From: RUG12461 sp045661345
GTDB lineage: Bacteria > Bacillota > Clostridia > Lachnospirales > Lachnospiraceae
Length of the DNA stretch: 50,785 nt
Assembly (NCBI GenBank): GCA_045661345.1
Contig: JAZRFM010000006.1
Coordinates: forward strand, 1-50,785
Reading direction: 5' to 3'
Below, in pieces: positions 31,238-40,453 of this stretch (positions within the stretch are counted from its first letter, which is position 1; each line of letters begins with the position of its first letter). The notes under the pieces are model-generated. The model did not search any database. It worked only from the letters and a program-made list of their open reading frames with translations, and had not been told where the DNA came from. The translations under genes and the position numbers were made by a program.

Positions 31238-32605
31238 TTATTCATTTTTGATGGCTGCCAGGGCGGAAAGCCGCATCGCGCGCTGGGATGGTACGAATCC
31301 GGAGATCATACCGATGATGATGGCAAACACGACACCGACCAGCGCAAGCCACGGGGGAATCTGGGAAATATTGCCGGTACCGCCGCCGAGACCGAGGATC
31401 GAGCTGCCGCCCCTGGAAAAATGATTGATGATCCCGGAGACAGCATAGCTGAATGCCAGGCCCACCACGCCGCCGAAAAATCCAATATAGGCAGCCTCCA
31501 TTAAAAACATGCCGCCGATGTCACGAATGTTGCAGCCGATCACCTTCATGATACCGATTTCACGGATCCGCTCATAAATAGACATCATCATGGTGTTTGC
31601 AATACCGATGGCCGCCACGAGAAGGGATACCGCACCGATGCCGCCCAATACCGCCTGAATCATATTGGTCTGTTGCTGGGACTGTTTGATCCACTCCACG
31701 TCACTTTGCGCATCGTACCCCATATCCTTGATGATCTGCTGGAGATCTGTTACATTCTGGAAATCATCCGCTTCCACCAGGATGGAATTGTAATAAATAT
31801 CCTTATAGGGTTTGCCGGACTTTTTGGTGGGCTGACCGGGGATGGCCTTGTTGCGGTAGACCTTTTTCAGCGTGGTTTTCAAGGCATCTATGTCACAGTA
31901 AATCCCTGTACTGACCGATGTATACTCTCCGGTCTTTTGCTCCACGCCCACTGTCGGGATGGCATATTTTCTCGTAAGGTTGGCTTTGGTTCCGCCGGAA
32001 TTCCCTGAACTGCCGGAGCTGCTCGAGCTGTCCTGCTGAAAGTAGGTCGCCGTAGGCTGTGCCATGAGATCCCACTCCAGCTCCTTCCCGCCTTCATAAT
32101 ACGGATACTGATAATTTCTCGGATTGTAATAGCTGCTCAGTGCGAACTGCCCGAAGAAAAACTGAAGTTCTTCATTGGGCTGGGGCAGGGTGCCCTCCCC
32201 CACGCTGATATTCATACGCTTCAGTCTTTCGATGGGCAGCCCCGTGAGAAAGGCATCCAGCTGGTACTTGCCGAATTTCATGGTTGTGTTTACATTCAGC
32301 TGCGGAGATACCGCCACCACATGAGGCAGCTCCTGAAATTTTTCCACGGTCCTGTCGGAGAGCAGCTTTTTCTCCGCATCATTGCCGGCTTTCCCGCTGT
32401 CATAGGGCGTACTGACGGTGATGGTCGTCAGGCTGGAATATCTTTGCATATCCTCCATCATGGACTGCTTCAGACCGATACCGAGGGAGATCATCACCAC
32501 AATGGAGGCCACGCCGATCACAACGCCGAGCACCGTCAAAATGGTTCTCGCTTTCCGCTGCCACAGATTTTTCAAGCTCATGGTGAGCATGTCGGTTATT
32601 TTCAT
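31238..32605 (-). CDS. ABC transporter permease, MacB/FtsX type
   Basis: A 455-residue protein. The N-terminal helix SLKNLWQRKARTILTVLGVV and IGVASIVVMISLGIGL starts a MacB-type extracellular domain of about 240 residues, which includes a Ser/Gly-rich loop. Three C-terminal membrane helices form the FtsX domain (SLLVAAIGIANTMMMSIYER, IREIGIMKVIGCNIRDIGGM). It partners with the ATPase at 34434-35141. Its start overlaps the stop of the CARDB-type gene by 4 bases. MacB-type systems drive envelope processes or peptide export by mechanotransmission and do not move substrate through the membrane themselves. Confidence 0.88.
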   Translation of the reverse strand: MKITDMLTMSLKNLWQRKARTILTVLGVVIGVASIVVMISLGIGLKQSMMEDMQRYSSLTTITVSTPYDSGKAGNDAEKKLLSDRTVEKFQELPHVVAVSPQLNVNTTMKFGKYQLDAFLTGLPIERLKRMNISVGEGTLPQPNEELQFFFGQFALSSYYNPRNYQYPYYEGGKELEWDLMAQPTATYFQQDSSSSSGSSGNSGGTKANLTRKYAIPTVGVEQKTGEYTSVSTGIYCDIDALKTTLKKVYRNKAIPGQPTKKSGKPYKDIYYNSILVEADDFQNVTDLQQIIKDMGYDAQSDVEWIKQSQQQTNMIQAVLGGIGAVSLLVAAIGIANTMMMSIYERIREIGIMKVIGCNIRDIGGMFLMEAAYIGFFGGVVGLAFSYAVSGIINHFSRGGSSILGLGGGTGNISQIPPWLALVGVVFAIIIGMISGFVPSQRAMRLSALAAIKNE

Positions 32606-34311
32606 GCGTGATCTTCTCCGTCCTGATCTTTCCCGGTCTCTGCTTCCTCCTGCGGCGCATCCGGTGTCCTTCCTTCATCCGCCGGCTTTCCCTCTTCCGA
32701 AAGTGCCTCGTCTTCTGACTCTGTCAGGTCATCCTCCTCCGTGATCTCATCCGCCAGTTCCTGTTCTTTCTTCTTCTCTTTCCTCTTCCGGATCAGAACG
32801 ATCACAAGAACAACCCCGACGGCCGCTGCGATCCCGACGATGATCAGCACCTTGCCCCAGGTCGGGAAGGCGGGAGCCTCCGGCATTGCCATATTTTCGA
32901 CAAATATATCCTCCTGGACATAGCCCTCTTCGATGGAAATCTCAAACTCCTTTTCAACGGAGGTCACGTTCCCGCGGTCGTCCTCATATTCAACCACTGT
33001 CTGTATCTTGCCGTCATTCGGCTGTTCGGAAGTAAAGGAGGCATCCACATATCCCGTGGAGCCGCTGGTGATGGTGCCCACAAAAACATCATCGCCCTTG
33101 ACGTTGTCGTCTTTAAAGCGGAACCAGACATTGCTCAGCGTCGTACGGCCGGTATTGTAAATAGCGAAGGAAATATTCGCGTTGTCTCCCACGCCGATGG
33201 TGGTCGGGCTCACGGACTCCTCACCGGTGTCAAACTTGGCCTTCTGCCATACCGGGATGGAAACGCTGGCCTTATCCGTAATATCCGTTTTGCCTGCCGC
33301 ATCGTAGGTCATGTTGACGTTCAGAACATAAGGCTTTTGGGTCAGATCTGCCCGGGCAGACATCTCCAATACCAGATCCACCGTCTGTCCCGCGCCGATG
33401 CTTGCCTCATAGATGGAGCTGGAGCCGGAGGTTGGCAGGAAGGCTGCGTAGGTGGTGCTGGAACTGTTGGTGCTGCTGGAGCTGGAGCTTCCCGAGCTGC
33501 TGGTGGTGGTGGTCTCCGAATCCGACTGCAGGTTAAAAAGCACATTGCTGACCGCCGTACTTTCCGAGGTATTCTTCACATGTACCGTGATGGAAAAGGT
33601 ACTGCCCGCATTGACATCTCCGGGGTTCGTCTCAAAGCCCGTCACAATGAGTCTCGGTTTGCTGACCGCAAGATTGTCCTCCAGACGGCCGCTGCCGGCC
33701 TTTCCGGTTGCCTGCACATAAGCCGTGATGGTGGTCTTGGACTGTGCGGTGGGTTCTCCGTTGGGGAGGTAGGTCACATCAAAATTCAGGGGGTAAAAGC
33801 CTGTCAGCACATCATCCCTGACCTCGAAGGTGAAGGGAACGATGGCCGCCGTCGCATTGACGTCCGCATAATAGCTGTATGCACCCATGTAGGGAATGGT
33901 CTGCGTATAGTTCTGTCCGCCGGACTTAAAGGGCCACTCCGTCACCTTGTTGGAAATCACGGGGGTAACCACCACGTTGGTCAGGGGACAGAAGTTGTAG
34001 TTTACGATAGGAATATAGATCGTCACGGTCTGTCCTGCAGAAACGGATGGCGTCACATAGGTGCTGCCCAGGGCAATATAGCCCGTGCTGCTGGAGGAAC
34101 TCGTCGTCGGGCTGGTGGTGGTTTTGGTGCTCGTGGTACTGTTGGTCGTACTGTTGCTTTGAGAATTGTCACTCGTGGTGGTCTGTTGGGTGTTGTCATT
34201 CTGTGCATCCGTCGTCGTCGCAAAGACTGCCGTGGGCGTTCCCGCAAGCAGCATCCCCGCCGCCAGCGCCGCAAGCAATGCTCTTCTCATTCCCGTTCTT
34301 TTTTTCATCAT
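32602..34311 (-). CDS. Secreted membrane-anchored protein with CARDB/COG1361-type repeats
   Basis: A 569-residue protein. The N-terminal signal peptide is followed by a Thr/Ser/Asn-rich linker (residues about 33-75). Several immunoglobulin-like CARDB domains follow, for example PRLIVTGFETNPGDVNAGST and TIGVGDNANISFAIYNTGRT, with an inserted Ser-rich run near residue 270. A membrane helix (VLIIVGIAAAVGVVLVIVLI) and a Lys/Arg then Glu/Asp-rich cytoplasmic tail end it. COG1361 proteins of this kind sit in operons with MacB-type ABC genes in Firmicutes and may play the part of the MacA-type adaptor. It is cotranscribed with the permease gene (4-base overlap). Confidence 0.8.
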   Translation of the reverse strand: MMKKRTGMRRALLAALAAGMLLAGTPTAVFATTTDAQNDNTQQTTTSDNSQSNSTTNSTTSTKTTTSPTTSSSSSTGYIALGSTYVTPSVSAGQTVTIYIPIVNYNFCPLTNVVVTPVISNKVTEWPFKSGGQNYTQTIPYMGAYSYYADVNATAAIVPFTFEVRDDVLTGFYPLNFDVTYLPNGEPTAQSKTTITAYVQATGKAGSGRLEDNLAVSKPRLIVTGFETNPGDVNAGSTFSITVHVKNTSESTAVSNVLFNLQSDSETTTTSSSGSSSSSSTNSSSTTYAAFLPTSGSSSIYEASIGAGQTVDLVLEMSARADLTQKPYVLNVNMTYDAAGKTDITDKASVSIPVWQKAKFDTGEESVSPTTIGVGDNANISFAIYNTGRTTLSNVWFRFKDDNVKGDDVFVGTITSGSTGYVDASFTSEQPNDGKIQTVVEYEDDRGNVTSVEKEFEISIEEGYVQEDIFVENMAMPEAPAFPTWGKVLIIVGIAAAVGVVLVIVLIRKRKEKKKEQELADEITEEDDLTESEDEALSEEGKPADEGRTPDAPQEEAETGKDQDGEDHA

Positions 34312-34327
34312 CCTCTGCTCCTCATCT

Positions 34328-34394
34328 GCTCAGGAAACCTGAGCCTGCTCACATGCGGTGAACCGCACGGTTTATCACCGGCGCACTGCCGGTG
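34328..34394 (-). repeat. Three consecutive intercistronic hairpins
   Basis: The 122-base gap between the ATPase and CARDB genes holds three perfect inverted repeats: GCTCAGG-AAA-CCTGAGC (34328-34344), GCGGT-GA-ACCGC (34355-34366) and CACCGGC-n5-GCCGGTG (34376-34394). None has a T run. They look like an RNA-processing or mRNA-stabilising array. Confidence 0.6.
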
Positions 34395-34433
34395 CTGATC
34401 ACACCTTTCAAAATTCCCTTTATCTTAACACAC

Positions 34434-35141
34434 TCACTCCGTTATGGGAACATTTTCTTCAATCCATTTGATCTTACCGTCCATGATGTGGATCAATCTG
34501 TTGGCAAAGTGTGCCAAATGATCATCATGGGTGACCATCACAAGGGTCTGGTTCTGTTTTAAAACAATCTCCTGCAAAAGATGCAGGACATCCATGGTAG
34601 TACTGGAGTCCAGATTTCCGGTGGGCTCATCTGCAAAAATAATCTCCGGCCGTACCACAAGGGCCCGTGCGATACCTACCCGCTGCTGCTGTCCGCCGGA
34701 CATCTGTGTGGGTTTATGATCCATATATTTTCCGAGACCGACGTGCTTTAGCATCTGTACGGCACGCTCCGTCCGCTCTGCCTTCGAAATACCCGCAAAC
34801 ATCAGCGGCAGGGCCACGTTATCGATGGCGTTCATGGTGGGCATCAGGTTATAGGCCTGAAAAATGAAGCCGATATGCTGCTGCCGGAATTTCACGAGCT
34901 TTGTCTCATTCATCTTCTCAATATGCTCTCCGGCGATCACCACCTGTCCCTTGGTGGGCTTTTCCAGACCGGCCAGCATATTGAGCAGTGTGGATTTGCC
35001 GGAACCGGAGGTGCCGACGATGGCACAGAATTCCCCCTTGTGGACGTCGAAGGAGACGCCGTTCAGAGCACGCACTTTTTCTTCTCCCAGCTCATAGATC
35101 CGGTAGAGATCTCTCACCCGGATCACTGTCTTCTTGTTCAA
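34434..35141 (-). CDS. ABC transporter ATP-binding protein, MacB/LolD type
   Basis: A 235-residue ATPase. Walker A is GTSGSGKST, the signature is MSGGQQQRVGIARAL and Walker B is IIFADEPTGNLDS. The GEFCAIVGTSGSGKSTLLNM and IGFIFQAYNLMPTMNAIDNV segments are typical of the MacB/LolD/FtsE group. It starts at TTG 35141 with AAAGGA upstream, 4 bases after the stop of the NHLP-type exporter gene. It should drive the FtsX/MacB permease encoded at 31238-32605, with the CARDB protein between them in the operon. Confidence 0.92.
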   Translation of the reverse strand: MNKKTVIRVRDLYRIYELGEEKVRALNGVSFDVHKGEFCAIVGTSGSGKSTLLNMLAGLEKPTKGQVVIAGEHIEKMNETKLVKFRQQHIGFIFQAYNLMPTMNAIDNVALPLMFAGISKAERTERAVQMLKHVGLGKYMDHKPTQMSGGQQQRVGIARALVVRPEIIFADEPTGNLDSSTTMDVLHLLQEIVLKQNQTLVMVTHDDHLAHFANRLIHIMDGKIKWIEENVPITE

Positions 35142-35145
35142 TTTC

Positions 35146-37344
35146 TCATTCCTTTCCGTTCAGATTTACCTGTTGTCTGGCAACCAGCTCTGAGAAAAAC
35201 CCTTTTTTACTGATTAATTGCTCATAAGTGCCATCCTCTACGATCCTGCCGCCATCCAGCACAATGATCCGGTCACAGTTTTTGATGGTGCTGAGACGAT
35301 GTGCGATAACGATACGGGTGCATTTCAGCCTGTCCAGTGCATCAGACACTTTTTTCTGTGTCAGATTGTCCAATGCCGACGTCGCTTCATCAAACATCAG
35401 AATCTTCGGCTTCGGCGCAACCGCGCGCGCAATCATGAGCCGCTGCCTCTGCCCGCCGGAGACACCACCCTCTCCTTCGGAGAGCATGGTAAACATCCCC
35501 ATAGGCATAGCGCGGATATCATCCGCAAGCCCTGCGATCTCCGCAGCCTCCCACGCTTCATCCATGGTCAGATTCGGTGCCGAGATGGAAATATTGGCAA
35601 AGATATCCCCCGAAAACAGCCTGCCGCTTTGCATCACCGTCCCGATTTTTTTACGCAGGGATCGAAGATCCATGGTGGACAGATCCTTGCCGTCATAATA
35701 GACGGCTCCGCGCTGAGGCTTTTCAAAACCCAGGAGAATACGCAGCAGCGTGGACTTCCCGCATCCGGTTTTGCCCACAATGGCAACATATTGTCCGGAA
35801 CGGATCTTGAGGGAAACATTATTCAGAATCTTCGGCATGCCCTCCTGATAACGGAAGGAGACGTTGCTGAGCTCAATGGAACCGGAAAGGCTGGTAACCA
35901 GCGGCTTCCCCTCCGCCACCTCCGTCTCCGCCTCAAGGATTGGACGCACCATATCAAGGGTCGGCTTGATGCCGGCGATGGCGAGCACACTCCCGGAGAG
36001 TGTGGTAAATGCGCCGCTTACCATACCAAACGCCGTATCAAAGGAATAATAATTCGCCTCGGAAACCCCTGTCCTGACTGCCAGATAGTAAATAACGATG
36101 GTACCGATCAAAGAAACCGCCGTGACCAGAGCGGGACTGATCTTCAGGAACAGAGGCGGATTGTATTCGTAGCCGGCTTCCTGGGCATACAGCTTCCCCC
36201 AGCGGGAAAAGGCCCTCTGCTCTGCCCCTGCCAGCCTGATCTTCTGGACACCGGAAATCAATGCGAAGCTCATACCGTTTTCCTTGCTGGCAAGCTCCAT
36301 CTTATTCCTCGTGATGCCGATCTGCATAAAGGTGGATACCGTGGTAATGATCACGGTCAGTAATGTCATGGTAAGGGCCGGTGCCACCAGTTTCGGAGCA
36401 AATTCAACAACCTGTGTAACATAAATCAGAGAAAACAGCGAAGTGAGCCCCGTGGACAGCACCACCGTAACCAGCTGATCCACCAGCTGTCCGATATATG
36501 CCATACGGTTCGCCAGTTCACCGGATGCGTACTTTTTGAAAAACGAGGGCCGGAGGGACAGAATCCTCATCATGGTCGCGGACTCCACGGCAATATCCAG
36601 CCAGGTTCCGATACGGTTTTGCAGCAGCGTCTGTACTGCCTGGAACAGAAGGGTACTCACGGAGAGGGAGAGCATAAAGGTGGCGATGGCAAGAAGCATA
36701 CCAAGGCTCCCGGAATCCTTCACATCGGAAAAGAGAATATTCACCAGCTGCGGAGACAGCATACCGACCAGCACCGTAATCAGAGCGAGAACCACATACC
36801 GGATCAAATCGATTTTTCTGATATTTGCAAGAATGAACTTGAAAAGATCGATGATCTTCATGGGGCGCATCGGAAATGATTTGTAGAAAACGATGGCCGT
36901 ATCGTTGATCTCCCGTTCCGTTTGGGCTGTAACCGCGGTGTTCATGCCGTTCTTCGGATTTATAAAATGATAGGAGAGAAAAACGTTCGGAATCAGCGCG
37001 ACCGGTGCTTGCCCATCCTTCATCGTACCCAGCATGGCGCCGCTGGCATCCTTGGACCACCCCTTTTTTAATTCCACCGTCCGCCACATGATCCCGTGGG
37101 GGCGCAGATAGTAGCTGAGGGTCTCCTCCAGATCCCTTTCCTCCTCCGGTATCTCTGTCTCTTTGACATGATAATACTGCAGGATCTCCCCAATGGCATC
37201 CCGGGTCCTTGACCATTGATCCGCATAAATCGCATACAGATCCTGCCCCATGACTGCGCCGGCGATTCGTTCAAAGGATTCCTCAAAGTCCCGCCGGTCT
37301 GATAATTCTCTTTGTTGAATTTGTTCGGTAAACCAGTTCTTCAC
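35146..37344 (-). CDS. NHLP-type peptide export ABC transporter, permease/ATPase subunit without peptidase
   Basis: A 732-residue fused transporter. An N-terminal cytoplasmic domain of about 150 residues replaces the C39 peptidase (contains GIMWRTVELKKGWSKDASGA). Six membrane helices and an ATPase domain follow, with Walker A VGKTGCGKST, signature VSGGQRQRLMIARAV and Walker B ILMFDEATSALD. This layout is the permease/ATPase partner in NHLP/NHLM bacteriocin export pairs. It starts at GTG 37344, 12 bases after the peptidase-bearing exporter. The two probably form a heterodimer. The N-terminal domain may bind nucleotide or leader; its role is unknown. Confidence 0.88.
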   Translation of the reverse strand: MKNWFTEQIQQRELSDRRDFEESFERIAGAVMGQDLYAIYADQWSRTRDAIGEILQYYHVKETEIPEEERDLEETLSYYLRPHGIMWRTVELKKGWSKDASGAMLGTMKDGQAPVALIPNVFLSYHFINPKNGMNTAVTAQTEREINDTAIVFYKSFPMRPMKIIDLFKFILANIRKIDLIRYVVLALITVLVGMLSPQLVNILFSDVKDSGSLGMLLAIATFMLSLSVSTLLFQAVQTLLQNRIGTWLDIAVESATMMRILSLRPSFFKKYASGELANRMAYIGQLVDQLVTVVLSTGLTSLFSLIYVTQVVEFAPKLVAPALTMTLLTVIITTVSTFMQIGITRNKMELASKENGMSFALISGVQKIRLAGAEQRAFSRWGKLYAQEAGYEYNPPLFLKISPALVTAVSLIGTIVIYYLAVRTGVSEANYYSFDTAFGMVSGAFTTLSGSVLAIAGIKPTLDMVRPILEAETEVAEGKPLVTSLSGSIELSNVSFRYQEGMPKILNNVSLKIRSGQYVAIVGKTGCGKSTLLRILLGFEKPQRGAVYYDGKDLSTMDLRSLRKKIGTVMQSGRLFSGDIFANISISAPNLTMDEAWEAAEIAGLADDIRAMPMGMFTMLSEGEGGVSGGQRQRLMIARAVAPKPKILMFDEATSALDNLTQKKVSDALDRLKCTRIVIAHRLSTIKNCDRIIVLDGGRIVEDGTYEQLISKKGFFSELVARQQVNLNGKE

Positions 37345-37355
37345 GTCTGCTGTTC

Positions 37356-39542
37356 CTACTCGGATGTAATCAGATCTTTATATAATCCGCCTTTGGCCAT
37401 CAGTTCCTCGTGTCTCCCGCGCTCCACAACATTCCCGTGATCCATGACGATGATCTCGTCGCAATCACGGATCGTAGACAGCCGGTGTGCTACCACAATG
37501 CAGGTAATCCCGCGATCCTCGATGGCCTTCACCACATCATACTCTGTCTGCGCATCCAGCGCCGAAGTCGCTTCATCCAGGATCACGAGCGTGGGGTCCT
37601 GGGCCAGGACACGGGCGATCTCCATACGCTGCCTTTGTCCGCCGGAGAAATCCTTGCCGTTTTCCATGATCTGATAATTGTAGCCGCCGTCACGCTGCAT
37701 GATGTCCTCATGAATCTGGGCATCACGGGCAGCCAGGATCATCTCGTAATCCTCAACGGAATGATCCCACATCCTGATATTGCTGGCGATGGAGTCTTCA
37801 AACAGGGTAATATCCTGATCCACCACGGCCACCGAGCCGGTAAAAACACTCCGGCGGATATCCTTGATCTCTTTTCCGTCGAAGAGGATCTTTCCTTCCC
37901 AGGGCGTATAAAGACCGGAGATCAGCTTTCCGAGGGTGGATTTTCCACAGCCGGAAGCGCCCACAAAAGCTACACGTCCGCCCCGTTTGATCTCCAGATT
38001 AAAGTCCTTGATCAGCGGCTCTGCCAGCCTGGAATAGCCGAAGGTCACATGCTGCATGGAAAGCGCGCCGGAAAGCTTCTGATAACCGTCCTCGTTTTCG
38101 GCATAGAGTTCGTCTCCCTTGAGGGCTGTAGGATATTCCATCACATCCTCGAGACGCTCCATCTGGGTCCGCATCTCCGTAATGGTCTGGCTCGCAGCGA
38201 TCAGTGACCCCGCAGGCGCCAGGAACTGCTGCATGAATCCCTGAAATCCGAAAACCATACCTACGGAAAAACTGCCGTGCATCACCAGATACACGCCGAT
38301 GATCTGTACACTGAGATTCGCCGCCGCCTGCACGATCGACGGGATCAATCCGAGATAAGCATCCTGCTTTGCGTACCGTACGACCTGCGTATTGACGCTG
38401 GCCTGAAATCCTGCCCAGCGTTTGAAATAGCCTTCCTCCGCTCCGCTGGCCTTGATGGTCTCGATCATCTCCACACCGGTCACCGTGGAGCTCGCCAGTT
38501 TCCCTTCGTCACGCATCTGCACACGGGTGATATTCACACGCTTCTTACTGATCACCCGGGAAATCACGATGTTGACAGCCACGCTGAGAAGACCCACGCA
38601 TGTCAGGAAGAAGGAATAACGGATCATGACCACCAGATAAAAGATCATCACAATGGAATCCAGAAACAGCGGTGCGATGGTATTCACAAGGGCATTCGCG
38701 ATGCCGGCGTTCATTTCCTTCCGCTGCTGGATGTCACCGGCCATGCGCTGGGAGAAAAACTTCATAGGCATTCTCAGTACCCGCCACATATAGGTGGTGT
38801 TGCCGATTACCGCCATCTTGCCGTTGATCCTCAGAGAATAGATGGCCTGTATCCATTCCACCACAATCTGTACCAGAGAAAAGATGCTGAGGGCAATGAT
38901 AAACGGAATCAGATAAGGGACATCCCTTCCCGTCAGAAGCTGATCCATGAAGATCCTGGAGAGACCGATCTCCACGATCCCGAGGAGGGAGAGAATCATC
39001 GTTGTCAACACAACAAAGAAAACCGCCGGGCCTGTGCCTTTCAGCGATTTTTTTGCAAACTCCAGTACGCTTTTTCTCTTGCCGGAGGGAACAAAATCAG
39101 GCCCCGGCTTGATGATCAGTACAACGCCGGTAAAGCCTTCATCGAATTCCTTCCTGGTCATGGTCACATTGCCGCGGGCAGGATCATTCACATAGACCTT
39201 GTCACCCACCACGCCGTCCAATACGATAAAGTGGTTAAACTCCCAGTGGACGATACATGGAAATACGCCGCTTTTCAGCAGATGCTCCGGCTCATACCGG
39301 TATCCGTGGACCTCCATCCCGTAATTTCTCGCAGCGTTTAGGATATTCCGCGCGTTGGAGCCGTCTCTGGAAACACCGCAGTCCTCACGCATCTGAGAAA
39401 GGGGGATCCACTTCCCGTAATAAGCCAGAACCATGGCAAGAGAGGCCGCACCGCACTCCAGTGCTTCCAGCTGCATGACCACGGGCACCTTCGCCACATG
39501 CGTGAAAGGTATTGTTTTTGTCGCTACTGCTTTCCGATCCAT
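37356..39542 (-). CDS. NHLP-type peptide export ABC transporter with C39 peptidase domain
   Basis: A 728-residue exporter. The C39 peptidase at residues 1-140 has Gln24 and Cys30 in MQLEALECGAASLAMVL, His104 in HWEFNHFIVLDG and Asp120 in YVNDPARG, so it appears active. Six membrane helices follow. The ATPase has Walker A GASGCGKST, signature FSGGQRQRMEIARVL, Walker B LVILDEATSALD and the H-loop VAHRLST. Such enzymes cut a leader after Gly-Gly and export the core. The double-glycine precursor at 30789-31136 in the same locus is the natural substrate. It lies 15 bases after the adaptor-anchor gene. Confidence 0.92.
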   Translation of the reverse strand: MDRKAVATKTIPFTHVAKVPVVMQLEALECGAASLAMVLAYYGKWIPLSQMREDCGVSRDGSNARNILNAARNYGMEVHGYRYEPEHLLKSGVFPCIVHWEFNHFIVLDGVVGDKVYVNDPARGNVTMTRKEFDEGFTGVVLIIKPGPDFVPSGKRKSVLEFAKKSLKGTGPAVFFVVLTTMILSLLGIVEIGLSRIFMDQLLTGRDVPYLIPFIIALSIFSLVQIVVEWIQAIYSLRINGKMAVIGNTTYMWRVLRMPMKFFSQRMAGDIQQRKEMNAGIANALVNTIAPLFLDSIVMIFYLVVMIRYSFFLTCVGLLSVAVNIVISRVISKKRVNITRVQMRDEGKLASSTVTGVEMIETIKASGAEEGYFKRWAGFQASVNTQVVRYAKQDAYLGLIPSIVQAAANLSVQIIGVYLVMHGSFSVGMVFGFQGFMQQFLAPAGSLIAASQTITEMRTQMERLEDVMEYPTALKGDELYAENEDGYQKLSGALSMQHVTFGYSRLAEPLIKDFNLEIKRGGRVAFVGASGCGKSTLGKLISGLYTPWEGKILFDGKEIKDIRRSVFTGSVAVVDQDITLFEDSIASNIRMWDHSVEDYEMILAARDAQIHEDIMQRDGGYNYQIMENGKDFSGGQRQRMEIARVLAQDPTLVILDEATSALDAQTEYDVVKAIEDRGITCIVVAHRLSTIRDCDEIIVMDHGNVVERGRHEELMAKGGLYKDLITSE

Positions 39543-39556
39543 CGATGTATCATCCC

Positions 39557-39817
39557 TCAGTTCGTCACCATCGTGATCGGTGCGACTTCTTTGATGGCGC
39601 CTTTCGCATCATGGAAATAGAGCGTCCCGAAAATGCCCCAGACAAATACCCCTGCCAGCAGAATCACAACCGCGATCAAAACAAGCCAGATCCCCGGTGT
39701 GGTGACCCGGATGTAATCATGGAGCTGCTCCGGCTCGGAAATCCGTTCCAGACTCTTCTCCCGAAAAATGCTTTCTTTTTTTTCTTTTTTAGGGGTTTCC
39801 TGTTTTTCTTCTTCCAT
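39557..39817 (-). CDS. Truncated HlyD-like adaptor of the NHLP export system (membrane anchor only)
   Basis: An 86-residue protein. A charged start (EEEKQETPKKEKKESIFREK) leads into SLERISEPEQLHDYIRVTTP and one membrane helix (IWLVLIAVVILLAGVFVWGI). This matches the N-terminal anchor of NHLP secretion proteins, which continue for several hundred residues with coiled-coil and lipoyl domains. Here the chain ends 20 residues after the helix at a clean stop, and no frame carries the missing part. GAGAGGA precedes the start, so it is probably expressed. It could be a reduced adaptor or, given the sigma gene just upstream, an anti-sigma-like anchor. Confidence 0.65.
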   Translation of the reverse strand: MEEEKQETPKKEKKESIFREKSLERISEPEQLHDYIRVTTPGIWLVLIAVVILLAGVFVWGIFGTLYFHDAKGAIKEVAPITMVTN

Positions 39818-39856
39818 TTCTTCGTCCTCTCGAACCCTTCTATGGTTCTCTTTCCT

Positions 39857-40387
39857 TTATCTGCCGCCCTGCAGCAGCGTAAAGGAATTGTCGTCCATCT
39901 GCTCCCGCAGCTTTCTGAGCGCCTGATTATGCAGAATCTTCGTCCTCCCGTAGCTCATGTCGAGTTGATCACAGATCTCTGTCAACGGCATGTTTTCGTA
40001 GTAATGGAGTACGATCAGATCCCGCTCCTGCTCATCCAATGATTTCAGCGCCCTTGCCAGCTCCTGCAGGGTCTCCTCCCGGTAAATCTCTTCGTAGGGA
40101 TCCGCTTCCCATTCCAGATCCTCCGGAAGCTCGATGTCCGATTTATGAATACGGAAATAGTCCGTCAGGGTATTGCGCGTGATGGTATAAATCCATGTGG
40201 AAATCGACGCTTTTTCCATATCAAAACGGTCTGCATTTTTGCAGACCTTGAGAAAGACCTCCGACTGCAGGTCTTCGGCTTCTTCCCTGTTGGAAATGCG
40301 GCTGCTGATATAGGCCATCACGCGGCCCTGGTATTCCAGATAAACTTTCTCGATATCCGGTACTCCGGGGATATCTTGTTCATTCAT
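39857..40387 (-). CDS. ECF-type RNA polymerase sigma factor
   Basis: A 176-residue sigma-70 family protein. Region 2 covers YLEYQGRVMAYISSRISNRE, EEAEDLQSEVFLKVCKNADR and ISTWIYTITRNTLTDYFR. Region 4 reads ALKSLDEQERDLIVLHYYEN then MPLTEICDQLDMSYGRTKIL. It recruits RNA polymerase to specific promoters. It sits 40 bases before the adaptor-anchor gene and heads the exporter genes, so it probably controls this locus. No classical anti-sigma factor is encoded next to it. Confidence 0.9.
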   Translation of the reverse strand: MNEQDIPGVPDIEKVYLEYQGRVMAYISSRISNREEAEDLQSEVFLKVCKNADRFDMEKASISTWIYTITRNTLTDYFRIHKSDIELPEDLEWEADPYEEIYREETLQELARALKSLDEQERDLIVLHYYENMPLTEICDQLDMSYGRTKILHNQALRKLREQMDDNSFTLLQGGR

Positions 40388-40420
40388 CTTGTGGTATTTC
40401 TCCCTGTTTTCGTTATTGAT

Positions 40421-40447
40421 GGAGAGACTGATTACATCAGCCTCTCC
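40421..40447 (-). repeat. Hairpin between the AIM24 and sigma factor genes
   Basis: GGAGAG and CTGAT arms pair with ATCAG and CTCTCC across a 3-nt loop (one mismatch pair). With no T run it may be a processing site between the two cistrons. Confidence 0.5.
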
Positions 40448-40453
40448 TTATAA

